Positions 1 through 9,594 of a stretch of 56,241 bases of DNA are shown piece by piece; positions within the stretch are counted from its first letter, which is position 1, and each line of letters begins with the position of its first letter. The DNA comes from Myxococcales bacterium (GTDB lineage Bacteria > Myxococcota > Polyangia > Polyangiales > Polyangiaceae). Made by a program: the position numbers and the translations under genes. The notes beneath the pieces were generated by a model. That model saw nothing but the letters and a program-made list of their open reading frames with translations, searched no databases and was not told where the DNA came from. The stretch is taken from positions 1-56,241 of the forward strand of contig PLXW01000109.1 in the NCBI GenBank assembly GCA_003151595.1. The letters run 5' to 3'.

Positions 1-7
1 CGCGCTT

Positions 8-2809
8 TCAGGCGACCGACAACACTGCGACGCCCGCAGGTCGCCACCGCGATACCCTCGCGGCGTCGCTCGCCGCTGTCCAAGTGCGCCGTGACTCTTC
101 ATCGATCACCGTAGCCGTGGCGATCTCTCTGCCGGCAGACTGCGGTACCACCCACCTTGGCGGGGACTCTCGAGCGTACGTGTCGGCCGTGTGAACCTCG
201 CTTGACCCGACCTCGGCCAACATTGCGTGAATGTATTTGTCGGCATTCCCGAACTTCGACAGGGGGGCGTGCGGAATAATGAGTATGTCTCGAGCACGGG
301 TCGCTGCTACGTAGACGACTCTCCGGCGCTCCGAGTCTGCTTGCTCTTGTGCTCGGTCGAGCATACCGCTCCCGGCAGGCTCCTCCCACTTGAGCCCCTG
401 AACTCGGAGGGCCCACTCGCGGCGTGAGGGGTCGACGACGAAGATAGGCGCTCGATCGGGCGCCGTCCACGTTCCGCACGCGTCCCAGAGGACGACGACC
501 GGAAACTCGAGGCCCTTTGCCTGATGTACGGACATCACTTGGATGGCATCGCTCCAGAGCGGGCGTGGAGCGTCAAGCTGGACAGGCCAATCGATCCAGG
601 AGCGCGCGATGTCGGTGACCCGGTCGAAGTCGAGAGCTCCTTGCGCGGCACGCTGATCGAGGACCATGCAGAGCTCACGCAGATGGCGAACGCGCTGCTC
701 ACCGTTCGGGCTCAGCGCTACGAGCCGTCCGAAGGCGGTCTCGTCGAGCAGGCGTCGCGCCGTGGAACCGGGCGAGCTATTGAAGCGCTCGCGGCGCAGG
801 GATCGCACAAGGTCGCGCGCTGCGCCACCTCGCTCTGCCGCCACCGGATCCGGATCGACGCCGCCTGCGGCGCGCGCCTGAAGTACATCCCAGAGGTCGA
901 TCGAGAAGAACGGCGGGCGCAGCAGGGCCGCCTCAGCCACCCCGTCGTCCGCGTCAGCGAGCGCGCGCAGCCCCAAGATGAATTGCCGGTGAATCGGATC
1001 ACTCAGAAACAGGGTGCCGCCGCCTGCAGTGTAGGGAACGGAGAGTGAGTCGCACGCGGTAAATAGCGGTTGTAATTGCGTCGTGACGACCGCCAGCACG
1101 GCGACGTCCCGATAGCGAGGGGAGCGACGCTCTTTCGAGTGCGGGTCAGTGATCTGGAGTTGGCTCTCTTCGACGAGCCAACGCACGTATTGTGCGATGG
1201 CTTCCCCCTCGACCGCCCGAAGATCGGGGGCGTTGCCGGTCGTGCCTGTGGGCTGTGCAAAGGGAAGGACGTGAATGGCCTTGCCGTCACCTGCGCTTCG
1301 GAAGGGCGTGAGCGGCTTGTAGAAAACTCGGCCAGTCGCTCCGTCGAGAATGCGATCCGGCGAAGTGCCGAGCACACCGCTGAAGCGGTCGTTGTACCAA
1401 GTGACTAACCCCGGAACGCTGCGGAAATTGTCCCCCAACGAGATAGAGCGTGATCCGGGAGTCCTTGCAACGTGTTCGTGAATCGCCGCATACATCGCGA
1501 CGTCGGCACGGCGGAACCGATAGATCGACTGCTTCGGATCTCCGACGAGGGTCAGCCGGCCTTCGCCGATGACGACGTCCTTCCAGACCTTCGCTCTCGC
1601 ATCGCGTTCCGCGAGAAAGAGAATGATTTCTGCCTGGAGCGGATCCGTGTCTTGAAATTCGTCGACGAAGATGTGATCGAACAGCGCCTGGTAGCTCGCG
1701 CGCACGCGAAGGTCACGACGCATCACACTGGCAAGCTTGAGCAGAAGGTCAACGGTGTCCACGCTGCGCCGCCGTCGCTTCGCCGCATCGTAGATCGCCT
1801 CTGCGATCGGTCGGAGGCGCACGAGGCGGCAGGCCATCCATCGACGAATCGGACTCGTGAGAGCATCGGCCAGCCCCTCTCGGAAGGAGCCCCAAGCATC
1901 GCGACCGGGACCCTTTTCGAAATGAAGTGTGTCCTTAAGCGAGGATTCGCCCTTCACAGCAGCGTCGATCCTCTGTACGAGTTCAAAGAGAGTCTTGGGG
2001 TCCCTCGAAGCCTCGACCTCGCGCAGCCGCTCACCGAATCGGTGCATCCAGCGCTCGCCCTTCGTCTCACGTGGAAGGGATCGAATGAGAGCGAGGTACT
2101 CAGCCACTGATCGGCGAAAGGCGCCGTCGTCGAAGCGCGGCGATGCCGGCTCGTCCGCAGGACAGTCACGCCGCCGTAGGATCTCACGCGTGAACCAATC
2201 GAGTCCGACCTTTACGTAGGCGTCATTCTCCTCGGTCTGCGCGCGAAGTTGCGCCTCGAGTGCCGCCACGATCGTCTCTTCGACCTCGATGGCGCGCTCT
2301 GCCAGCGCCGTGCACGCGAACCGCTTTCCTAGCGTGCCGGACTGCGCGGCCTGGAGCATCTCAAGGTACGCCTCTTGAACGACCTCCTCGTCGTTCTCGA
2401 CAATCTCATAGCCAGGGCTCAGCTCCGCTTCGACGGGACACAGTCGGAGGAGACGGTCGGCGAAGCTATGGATGGTGCCAATGAACGCGGTGTCGAGCGA
2501 GGAGAGCGCCGCTAGGAGGCGATCTCGCCGCGTCGCGCTTCGAGAATTCTCACCGAGGCTCGAAAGGAGGCGCTCGCGTATCCGGAGGCGCAACTCGCCA
2601 GCCGCCCGTCGCGTGAAAGTGATCGCCGCAATTCTCCCGAGTGGGTACGCACTTCCGTCGTCTTCGGGCGCTACCATCTCGACGAGGCGATCGACGACCA
2701 GGCTGGTCTTGCCAGTCCCGGCGCCGGCGTCCACGAGGAGATTCCGCCCGCGCTCGCTGACTGCGAGGCGTCGCTGCGTGTAGTCGCTCGGCATCCTAGC
2801 GGCACTCAT
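8..2809 (-). CDS. AddA-like UvrD/SF1A helicase lacking a nuclease domain
   Basis: Superfamily 1A DNA helicase, last gene of the TerB operon. From the chosen ATG at 2809 (933 aa) I see Walker A AGAGTGKTS (about residues 28-36), motif Ia ITFTRRAAGEL, Walker B HIFVDEFQDTDPLQAE, motif III LVGDPKQSIYRFRRAD, motif V MSVHQAKGLEFP and motif VI VYVAATRARD. These are the AddA/RecB-type signatures. The protein ends shortly after motif VI, so the C-terminal PD-(D/E)XK nuclease of true AddA (usually 1100-1250 aa) is absent. The start is fixed by an ATGA overlap with the preceding helicase-AddB gene (stop at 2806), so an upstream 34-residue extension in frame is rejected. Function is inferred: strand-unwinding partner of the nuclease-bearing AddB-like protein, in an AddAB-like end-processing complex with a single nuclease. 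Confidence 0.88.
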   Translation of the reverse strand: MSAARMPSDYTQRRLAVSERGRNLLVDAGAGTGKTSLVVDRLVEMVAPEDDGSAYPLGRIAAITFTRRAAGELRLRIRERLLSSLGENSRSATRRDRLLAALSSLDTAFIGTIHSFADRLLRLCPVEAELSPGYEIVENDEEVVQEAYLEMLQAAQSGTLGKRFACTALAERAIEVEETIVAALEAQLRAQTEENDAYVKVGLDWFTREILRRRDCPADEPASPRFDDGAFRRSVAEYLALIRSLPRETKGERWMHRFGERLREVEASRDPKTLFELVQRIDAAVKGESSLKDTLHFEKGPGRDAWGSFREGLADALTSPIRRWMACRLVRLRPIAEAIYDAAKRRRRSVDTVDLLLKLASVMRRDLRVRASYQALFDHIFVDEFQDTDPLQAEIILFLAERDARAKVWKDVVIGEGRLTLVGDPKQSIYRFRRADVAMYAAIHEHVARTPGSRSISLGDNFRSVPGLVTWYNDRFSGVLGTSPDRILDGATGRVFYKPLTPFRSAGDGKAIHVLPFAQPTGTTGNAPDLRAVEGEAIAQYVRWLVEESQLQITDPHSKERRSPRYRDVAVLAVVTTQLQPLFTACDSLSVPYTAGGGTLFLSDPIHRQFILGLRALADADDGVAEAALLRPPFFSIDLWDVLQARAAGGVDPDPVAAERGGAARDLVRSLRRERFNSSPGSTARRLLDETAFGRLVALSPNGEQRVRHLRELCMVLDQRAAQGALDFDRVTDIARSWIDWPVQLDAPRPLWSDAIQVMSVHQAKGLEFPVVVLWDACGTWTAPDRAPIFVVDPSRREWALRVQGLKWEEPAGSGMLDRAQEQADSERRRVVYVAATRARDILIIPHAPLSKFGNADKYIHAMLAEVGSSEVHTADTYARESPPRWVVPQSAGREIATATVIDEESRRTWTAASDAARVSRWRPAGVAVLSVA

Positions 2810-5800
2810 TGCGCCTTCAACTTCCGGATACTCACGAGGTCCGCCGCCGCGTCCAGCACGGCGGCAGCGCGTTTTTCCGCATTCGGTCCGCATACAGGCG
2901 TGAAGGGACAATAGGTGCAGTCGGCAGCGTTGGGCGTGCGTGGAAACCGCCGCGCCACGGCGAGTTCAGTAGTCGTCTGCAGCCAGCCACTAGCGTCCTC
3001 CTGCAGCCGATCGTAGTCGGCGCCGCGGAAAGCTCGCTCGGTGTGTCGGACGCCCGACGGGTAGACATACGCCGCGGCCATCCCTCCGGGTAGCGCCCAT
3101 GCCTTTTTCATCGTTCTCGCGACGAGCGCATAGAGGCCCAACTGGGCGTCGATCGCCGGGTCGATTTCGTCGGCCTTTCTTGGCTTTGCCTTCCCCGTTT
3201 TGAGGTCGCGAAGGACCGCGGTGCCCTGCTCGACGTCGATACGATCGATGTATCCGCGGACGTAGACGAGATGATCCCCCACGGCGAGTGACATGGGGAC
3301 GCTCGTGCCGAACGCGCGCTCGACGGCGACGACGCGTTCGCGTTCGAGATCCCAGTCGATCTCGAGGAGTGCGCGGACGTCGCGCCGAAGGCGCTCGCGC
3401 TGCGCCGCGCGGACGGCAACGCCCGCCAGTGCGTACCCTTCGAGGCACTCTGCGAACGCCACGTCGGCGATTGCCTGCGCGTGGGATTCGAAGAAGTCCA
3501 CATCCCTCGCCCGCTTCAGGAAGGCGTCCCCGTGCGCTGAGTAGAACCGCTCGGCGACCGTGTGAAACAGGCTGCCGTAGGTGAGTGCGTCCAGCGCCCC
3601 CGCATCCTGCGCGGCTGGAGGTGCGCCAAGCTTCAGAATGACCTCCAGGAAGAACCGATGTGGACACTCGAGGAATGTCCGCCACCGGGATGCGGACAGC
3701 GGGCGCTCTGCGGCGAGCCCGGGAACCAGGGGGAACCACCCTCCGTCCGGGAAGATGCCATCGAGCGGGCCCGGCCCTCGGGTGGGGTCGAGTAGAGAGC
3801 GACCACGCGCGAGGTCCAGGTGTGAGCCTGGCGCCCAGCGCGCCGGGACCTCGCGACGGCGTGCGGCCCGGACCTGCCATGTGGCCTCCCGAAGAGGGGA
3901 CGCGTCCCGCATCTGCTCGAGGGCATCGTGCGCGGGCGCGAACGCCACGCGATGAAGGTGATGGGCGTCCGGCACCGGCACGCCACCACGCCCGAGCGCG
4001 ACCGCCGCTTCGATGCCGACTGAGGAGAGCTCGCGATACGTACCGTCGAGGTCCCGCTTGGGAGCGGAGAGCACGAAGCGTCCGCTGACGTTGCGTACGA
4101 CGCGATCGAGCGCATGAAGTTGAGCGAGCATGTGATCGCTCCGAGCGCGCAGGACGCCTGCGCCCAAACAGCGCCGCTGTTCGTCCGGGAGGACCGGGTC
4201 CTCCCGCGGCGACGACGGAAGCATGCCTTCGGCGACTCCGAGTATGCGCACCGCCGCGAACGGGATTCCGGCGACGTCCTGAATCGTCGCGACCGTGACC
4301 GCGGGATCGCCAAAACGGCCCGATTCCAGACGGAGCCCGAGAAGCGTCTCCTCGAGGAAGTCATGTGCGTCGGTGCCAGCTAGCGAAGCTATCGCCGGCT
4401 GTGAGCATGCTGACTGCATTGCTGCCGAGAACAGCTCGACGAGTCGCTTTCCGTCGCCTGTTGCGATCGCGTGCTCACGCAGGAAGCTCTCGAGCGGCGG
4501 CCACAGGTCAACGACGGGCGCATTGCGCACGAAGGGCTCCGCGGCGCGCGTCAGGAGCACCATTGGCTCTTCGAGCAATCGCACGATGCCGAGCAAGCGC
4601 TCCAGTCTGCGTGCCTCTTCCTCGCGCTCGCCGCCATTCCGTAGTCGAGACAGCGCCGATGCGAGCGTCGCGACGCGATCGCGAATGCGCTCCGGCCACT
4701 TGAGCCCGTCTTCGGGCTGGCCCCGAGTTCCCCCGAGGATGCCGAGCGCGCCGAAGGCTTCGATGCACTCGCTTCGACTGAGATGAGCGCGCGGCTCGCG
4801 CGCGATGCGAACCGACGGAAAGAGATCGACGAGAGCGTCGCGATGAAGGGACGCGCTCAATGCGCGTAGGAGCGCGAGCAGCCGCGCGCACACAGGAGCG
4901 CGGAGGGCCGGCAGCCCGCCGACCACATGGGCCGCCACATTGAGGTCGGCCAGTCTGTCGAAGAGCATTCCACCGACGGGGTCGAGGCGTGGAAGCAGCA
5001 GCGCAATCTCTTCGAGCGGCGTTGCGTGTCGAGTGATCTCTAGCTGTACCCAGGTCAGCGCGGCATCGATCTCGGCGTCGATCCCTTCATGCTGCTCGAT
5101 CTCCACGGTCTCGTCGCGCCCTTGACTCCGGGGTCGCGCAACGTCGCCTGTGATCGACGGGTCTTCGAAGAGATACGTCTTCAAGAGGTCGAGTTCTCGC
5201 GTGCTCTCGGGGGGAACGCGACAGACTTCCCAAGCATGTGCGGCGTTGGCGCCGAGGGAAGCGTGGAGCCGTTCAATGTGACTCGGTCGACGAGGCCGAG
5301 CGGCCCACGTCGCAAGCGTTGCTCCGGGTATTGCATGCGCCAGATCGAAGTCGACGCGCGGTTCGTGCCCGGTGAATGCGATCAGTGTCGGGCCGTCTTG
5401 CGGCAAGATTGATGGATCGCGTGCGAGTGCGCGCGCTGCCTCGCGAACGATGCGAGCGCGCGTCCACGAGGACCCCGCGATCCGGTCGAGCGCCGCCCAC
5501 ACATCCGCAACGTCGCGGGCCCGAGGGTCTTCGGCACACCCCGCGAGCAACTCCGGCGTCAGCGCGCCAGCCTCTAGATCACCGATCGTTCTAGCGAATG
5601 CACGGTCCCAGCCCGGCGTGTCGCGAAGCTGATTGGCCGAGAAATAGCGAAGGGGTGGCGGCTCCCGGAAGACCCCACGAAGGCGCGCAGCGCGCATGCC
5701 CTCCTCGCCGCACTCGAACGTGACGCCTGCGCCATGCAGGATCTCCCGGGCGAGCTGGGTGATCGACAGGCATCGCGTTCCGGCGAGGAGGGAAGTGCGA

Positions 5801-8259
5801 CCGCTACGCGCGAGCTCGCGCCTCAGCGCATGGGCATGCGCTTCGTTTGGCACGAGGGCCGCTCTCACCGGCAGAGACGCGGACACGGGCAACGAGGTCA
5901 GCGCCTCGCAGAAGTCCGATAGGTCGCCGAACGACAGACTGCCGCCCGCGTGCTCCGGCGGGGGACCCGACAGCTGCCGAATCGGCGCCAGGGGAATCGC
6001 GCTGCTAGCGGACAGCAACGTCGATGGCCCACCAATGGGAAACGACACGCTGGGCGTTCGTGTCGTCAGCGCGTCTGCCAAGGCGAGGGCGGCCGAGACC
6101 GCACCTCGCTCGTCGAGCTCCTCGCGCGCGTACGCGCGACGCCAGACCTCGGGAGCGACGAATGGATCGAACTTCTCTCGGCCAAGCTCACGTCGAAGGA
6201 GGACGCGGTCTGCGTGCTCGGCCAGAAGGAGCAGGTCGGGCTTCGAGGCGAATGCCCGCAGGGCGGCCGTCACGCGGGAGACGTCGGCGTCGACGTCGAA
6301 GCCCACGTCCTGATCGGCCGTATCGAGACCGGCCCTCGACAGCACGAGGGAGAGCGTCTGCTGGACCCGCGACCCGCCGAAGACAAACAAGCGGACGCCC
6401 ACGTCGAAGGCCTGTGCCGGCGGCCTGAATCCGTTGTGGCGCGCCGCCTCCACGCGTGCGCTCGCGAGGATCTCGAGCGCGACCGAATCGAGATAGGTGG
6501 GCTTGGCCTCCCCGCGAAGCAGGACACTCATCTTCGCGTGGACAGCCGCGTGTACGGCGGCGCGCGATGGGGAGAACGTCGGCGGACGCCTTCCGCGCGC
6601 CGGGCTGACGAGGACCTCGCGCCGATCGGCGTCGATCGACTCGACGCGCCAGCGGCGTCCAGCGAGGATCAAGTGTTCGCCAGGTGCTGGTGGCATCGCG
6701 ATCGCGCCGATCTCCTCGGCGCCATGAACGACGCGAAGCTCCTCGGGTGCGTTGAAGGCAGCGAAGAATGTATAATGCTCAACGATCTTCTGCCCCGCGA
6801 GACCGAGGATCAGCGAGCCGTCGCCCATCTGTTCAACGAGATCGACCCGTCCGAGCTCGCGCAACATCGCGGCAAAATCCGCAGGCGCGACCGTGCCGAA
6901 TGCGCCCGAGCCGACAACGCGTTGGAAGAGCGTGAGCGCGGTTGAGCCGCCCGTTTCCGCGAGGAACGCAAGTGACTGATGGACGAGCGTGGACAGATGC
7001 GCTCGGCCTAGGGTCGGCGGCTCGATGAATTTCTCGAGCATCAATTCGACGGTCGCGATTCCTTGCACGAGGTCGAGGTGGAGACGGTCCCAGACGTCAC
7101 TCTCCTCGTCGGGTGCTTGCTCGACGAAGAACCCTCGAAGTACCCGAGGGGCGCCCTCACGTCGCCCGCTTCGTCCGACCCGCTGCACAAGAGAAGAGAC
7201 GGACCACGGCGCGGAGACCTGTACGACCTCGTCGATCCCGCCGATATCGATTCCGAGCTCGAGCGTATTCGAGCAGACGGCCGTGCACGCCTGGGCTTCG
7301 CGCAAGCGCTCCTCTGCGTGGAGGCGACGCTCCCGCGAAAGAGATCCGTGGTGGACGACGATCTCGTCCGTAAGCTTCGCCTCTGTCACTTCAGTAGTGA
7401 GTGCGTCAGCGAGCACCTCGATTCTTGATTTCGCATTCGCAAACACCAAGTTTGTCTTGCCACTGCAAGCGACGAGGATCGCGCGCGCGAGTTCTCGGGA
7501 CACCGGATCGTCGTCCTCCTCCGCGGCCTTCGTCGTGGCATCGCCGCTCTCCGCATGTCGACGCCGCCACAGCCCCCGGAGTCTGATCTGGATCGACGAC
7601 CTCGCCGTCGCGTCGTCAATCAGCTTCGCGGGCGGGCCTCCCGGCCGCAGCCATTTTAAGGCGGACTCGGGGTCGCCAAGCGTGGCCGACAGACCAATTC
7701 GGATCGGATCGCACCCAGCTCTCGCGTTCAAACGATGGAACTGGCTGATCAGCTGCGCGCCTCGCTCGGTACCCATGAACGCGTGCATCTCGTCGACGAC
7801 GACGAACGAGAGACGGCCGAAAAGGCGCGGCATTGTCGTCGGTCGTCGAACCAACATCGCTTCGAGAGACTCCGGCGTGATTAGGAGAATTCCGCCGGGA
7901 GCTGCGAGCAAGTGGTGCTTGGCTCCGTCACCGACGTCTCCGTGCCACTTGCACACCGGCATCTCGAGTCGCTGGCAGAGATCCTCGACGCGACGGAATT
8001 GATCGTTGATGAGCGCCTTCAGTGGCCCGATGTACATCGCGCGTACGCTGCCCATCGGGGAGTCGGCGATGGCAGAGAGCACCGGGAGGAATGCTGCCTC
8101 AGTCTTCCCGCTCGCCGTCGGCGACGAGATCACTGCATCGCCTCCGCCGAGTAGTAGATGGCGGATCGCCTGGTCCTGGATCGAGCGAAGCTCCGTCCAG
8201 TTCATATCCCAGAGTTTGCGCTGGACGTCGCGGTGAAGTAGGTCGAATGCGGTCGTCAT
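2806..8259 (-). CDS. SF2 DEAD/DEAH helicase fused to AddB-like PD-(D/E)XK nuclease (Shango SngC-like)
   Basis: A 1817-aa fusion. The N-terminal part is an Lhr-like SF2 helicase: Walker A SPTASGKTEAA (about 46-55), DEMHAFMGTERG (about 153-165) and motif VI QRVGRSGR (about 358-366), followed by an Lhr/BrxHI-type middle region. From about residue 775 to the end it resembles AddB/RecB: an inactive-helicase-like region, then LECPHRFF (about 1531), GYIDRID and DLKTGK (about 1663-1685) of the RecB-family nuclease, and CTYCPFTPVC near 1784-1795. The first Cys plus these three Cys match the 4Fe-4S clamp of AddB and Cas4. It lies 6 bp after the BrxD-like gene and overlaps the next gene by ATGA. TerB, ATPase and helicase in this order match Shango (SngA-B-C). 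Role in cutting phage DNA is inferred. Confidence 0.87.
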   Translation of the reverse strand: MTTAFDLLHRDVQRKLWDMNWTELRSIQDQAIRHLLLGGGDAVISSPTASGKTEAAFLPVLSAIADSPMGSVRAMYIGPLKALINDQFRRVEDLCQRLEMPVCKWHGDVGDGAKHHLLAAPGGILLITPESLEAMLVRRPTTMPRLFGRLSFVVVDEMHAFMGTERGAQLISQFHRLNARAGCDPIRIGLSATLGDPESALKWLRPGGPPAKLIDDATARSSIQIRLRGLWRRRHAESGDATTKAAEEDDDPVSRELARAILVACSGKTNLVFANAKSRIEVLADALTTEVTEAKLTDEIVVHHGSLSRERRLHAEERLREAQACTAVCSNTLELGIDIGGIDEVVQVSAPWSVSSLVQRVGRSGRREGAPRVLRGFFVEQAPDEESDVWDRLHLDLVQGIATVELMLEKFIEPPTLGRAHLSTLVHQSLAFLAETGGSTALTLFQRVVGSGAFGTVAPADFAAMLRELGRVDLVEQMGDGSLILGLAGQKIVEHYTFFAAFNAPEELRVVHGAEEIGAIAMPPAPGEHLILAGRRWRVESIDADRREVLVSPARGRRPPTFSPSRAAVHAAVHAKMSVLLRGEAKPTYLDSVALEILASARVEAARHNGFRPPAQAFDVGVRLFVFGGSRVQQTLSLVLSRAGLDTADQDVGFDVDADVSRVTAALRAFASKPDLLLLAEHADRVLLRRELGREKFDPFVAPEVWRRAYAREELDERGAVSAALALADALTTRTPSVSFPIGGPSTLLSASSAIPLAPIRQLSGPPPEHAGGSLSFGDLSDFCEALTSLPVSASLPVRAALVPNEAHAHALRRELARSGRTSLLAGTRCLSITQLAREILHGAGVTFECGEEGMRAARLRGVFREPPPLRYFSANQLRDTPGWDRAFARTIGDLEAGALTPELLAGCAEDPRARDVADVWAALDRIAGSSWTRARIVREAARALARDPSILPQDGPTLIAFTGHEPRVDFDLAHAIPGATLATWAARPRRPSHIERLHASLGANAAHAWEVCRVPPESTRELDLLKTYLFEDPSITGDVARPRSQGRDETVEIEQHEGIDAEIDAALTWVQLEITRHATPLEEIALLLPRLDPVGGMLFDRLADLNVAAHVVGGLPALRAPVCARLLALLRALSASLHRDALVDLFPSVRIAREPRAHLSRSECIEAFGALGILGGTRGQPEDGLKWPERIRDRVATLASALSRLRNGGEREEEARRLERLLGIVRLLEEPMVLLTRAAEPFVRNAPVVDLWPPLESFLREHAIATGDGKRLVELFSAAMQSACSQPAIASLAGTDAHDFLEETLLGLRLESGRFGDPAVTVATIQDVAGIPFAAVRILGVAEGMLPSSPREDPVLPDEQRRCLGAGVLRARSDHMLAQLHALDRVVRNVSGRFVLSAPKRDLDGTYRELSSVGIEAAVALGRGGVPVPDAHHLHRVAFAPAHDALEQMRDASPLREATWQVRAARRREVPARWAPGSHLDLARGRSLLDPTRGPGPLDGIFPDGGWFPLVPGLAAERPLSASRWRTFLECPHRFFLEVILKLGAPPAAQDAGALDALTYGSLFHTVAERFYSAHGDAFLKRARDVDFFESHAQAIADVAFAECLEGYALAGVAVRAAQRERLRRDVRALLEIDWDLERERVVAVERAFGTSVPMSLAVGDHLVYVRGYIDRIDVEQGTAVLRDLKTGKAKPRKADEIDPAIDAQLGLYALVARTMKKAWALPGGMAAAYVYPSGVRHTERAFRGADYDRLQEDASGWLQTTTELAVARRFPRTPNAADCTYCPFTPVCGPNAEKRAAAVLDAAADLVSIRKLKAQ

Positions 8260-8265
8260 CGACGC

Positions 8266-9594
8266 TCACAGCTTGAACTGGACTAGCTCGTCACCCTCAG
8301 GTACCGGTTGCGGATTCGCCTCCGCAGAGGCGCTAGGCTCGACCGCAACTGAGTCGACCTTACCGAGCGCCGTTCGCCAGTCGAGAGAGCCATCGCTCTC
8401 GAGAAGCTGAAGAAATCCCACGAAGCGAGTCACTGTGTCACGAGGCGACGCGAAGAACTCCTCGCCGAGCCGGCGACGTGAATACTCCAAAAATGCCGTC
8501 AATCCGTCGTCGGGCAACAGGTACTTCGACGAATCACCTCTCGCGAAAACATCACGAATGCGGATGAGAAGGACGTAGAGGTCTTCGGGGGTCAGAGACT
8601 TTAATGTGATAACGGGTCCTCCGAGGTCCGTCCCTTCTTTGTCGAACTCGTTCCGGGAAAGCCGTGTAGCCAACGCCTCGTAACTATGTAGGCCACGGCG
8701 CTTGTCCAGAAGACACTCATCTGTGCCACCGAACAAAATCTCGAGGCCTTCGACACTGCCTTGCAGGCAGTCGTTCAGCATCCTCAGAATGGCCTCATAA
8801 TTCGAGTGTCGCGCCTGTCGGCTCGCGAGTCGATGCGAGAGGACTACCATCTCGTCGATGCAGACGACGAGTCCTTTGTAACCTGCGATGCGGGCGAACG
8901 CGGCAAGGAGCTTGAGGTAGTCATAGAAGTCCTTGTCCTCGATGATCGTTCTCACGCCGAGGTCGTTGCGCGCTTCCGTCTTCGTGTCGTACTCGGCTCG
9001 GAGCCAACGAATCACGCATTGCTGCGTGGAATCGTCACCCGCCTTGTACGCCTGGCTGTACTTGTTGAGCAGCACGTGCAGTTCGAAGCCGCTCACGAGA
9101 TCCTGGAGCGGCCGGAGCTTCGAAGAGATGGCGTCCGCGACCACGCCGTCGTCGTCCCCCGCGTCCTGCACGACCTCGGAGATCCACTTGTCCAGGATTG
9201 GCCCCAGCGCGCCCCCCTCGGGGCGCGCCTTGGACGCGAGGTTTCGCATGAGCTCCGCGAAGAGGGCGCGCGCCTGCCCACCGGTGCCGTGAAGCCTGCG
9301 GTCTGTCGTGATGTCTGCTCGAGCTACCAGGAAGCCTTTCTCGAGCGCGACCGTCGTCGCGAGGTTGAGAAAGAAGCTCTTCCCGGCACCGAAGCGGCCA
9401 ATGACGAAACGGATTCCGGCGCCCCCCTCTTCGGCGTGTTTCAGGTCTTCGACGATGGCAGCAACCTCTGCTTTCCGCCCCACTTGGATGTGCTGCAGCC
9501 CCACGCGCGGAACGACGCCTGCCCTGAGAGCCTTGATGATGGCCTGTCTGTCGCGCTCCTTGATCCGAACCGCCCCCGTTGATTGAAGCGTCAT
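8266..9594 (-). CDS. BrxD/SngB-like P-loop ATPase (BREX ATP-binding family)
   Basis: A 442-aa AAA-like ATPase of the DUF2791 (BrxC_BrxD) family. Visible are Walker A GRFGAGKS (about residues 66-73), Walker B LVVCIDEMVVLSHR and the family-typical FGGTDECLLDKRRGLHSYEA (within 20 residues), followed by ALATRL. Such ATPases accompany Lhr-like helicases in type 2 BREX (BrxD with BrxHI) and in Shango (SngB with SngC). Its ATG at 9594 overlaps the stop of the TerB gene (ATGA), so translation is probably coupled. Likely role, inferred: nucleotide-dependent loader or regulator that links the TerB membrane protein to the helicase-nuclease. No DNA-binding domain is obvious in the sequence itself. Confidence 0.88.
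   Translation of the reverse strand: MTLQSTGAVRIKERDRQAIIKALRAGVVPRVGLQHIQVGRKAEVAAIVEDLKHAEEGGAGIRFVIGRFGAGKSFFLNLATTVALEKGFLVARADITTDRRLHGTGGQARALFAELMRNLASKARPEGGALGPILDKWISEVVQDAGDDDGVVADAISSKLRPLQDLVSGFELHVLLNKYSQAYKAGDDSTQQCVIRWLRAEYDTKTEARNDLGVRTIIEDKDFYDYLKLLAAFARIAGYKGLVVCIDEMVVLSHRLASRQARHSNYEAILRMLNDCLQGSVEGLEILFGGTDECLLDKRRGLHSYEALATRLSRNEFDKEGTDLGGPVITLKSLTPEDLYVLLIRIRDVFARGDSSKYLLPDDGLTAFLEYSRRRLGEEFFASPRDTVTRFVGFLQLLESDGSLDWRTALGKVDSVAVEPSASAEANPQPVPEGDELVQFKL

Noticed and set aside
5950..6945. 331-aa plus-strand open frame inside the helicase-nuclease gene
   Set aside because: Antisense shadow, Arg-rich, with no motif, while the minus strand has clear helicase motifs.
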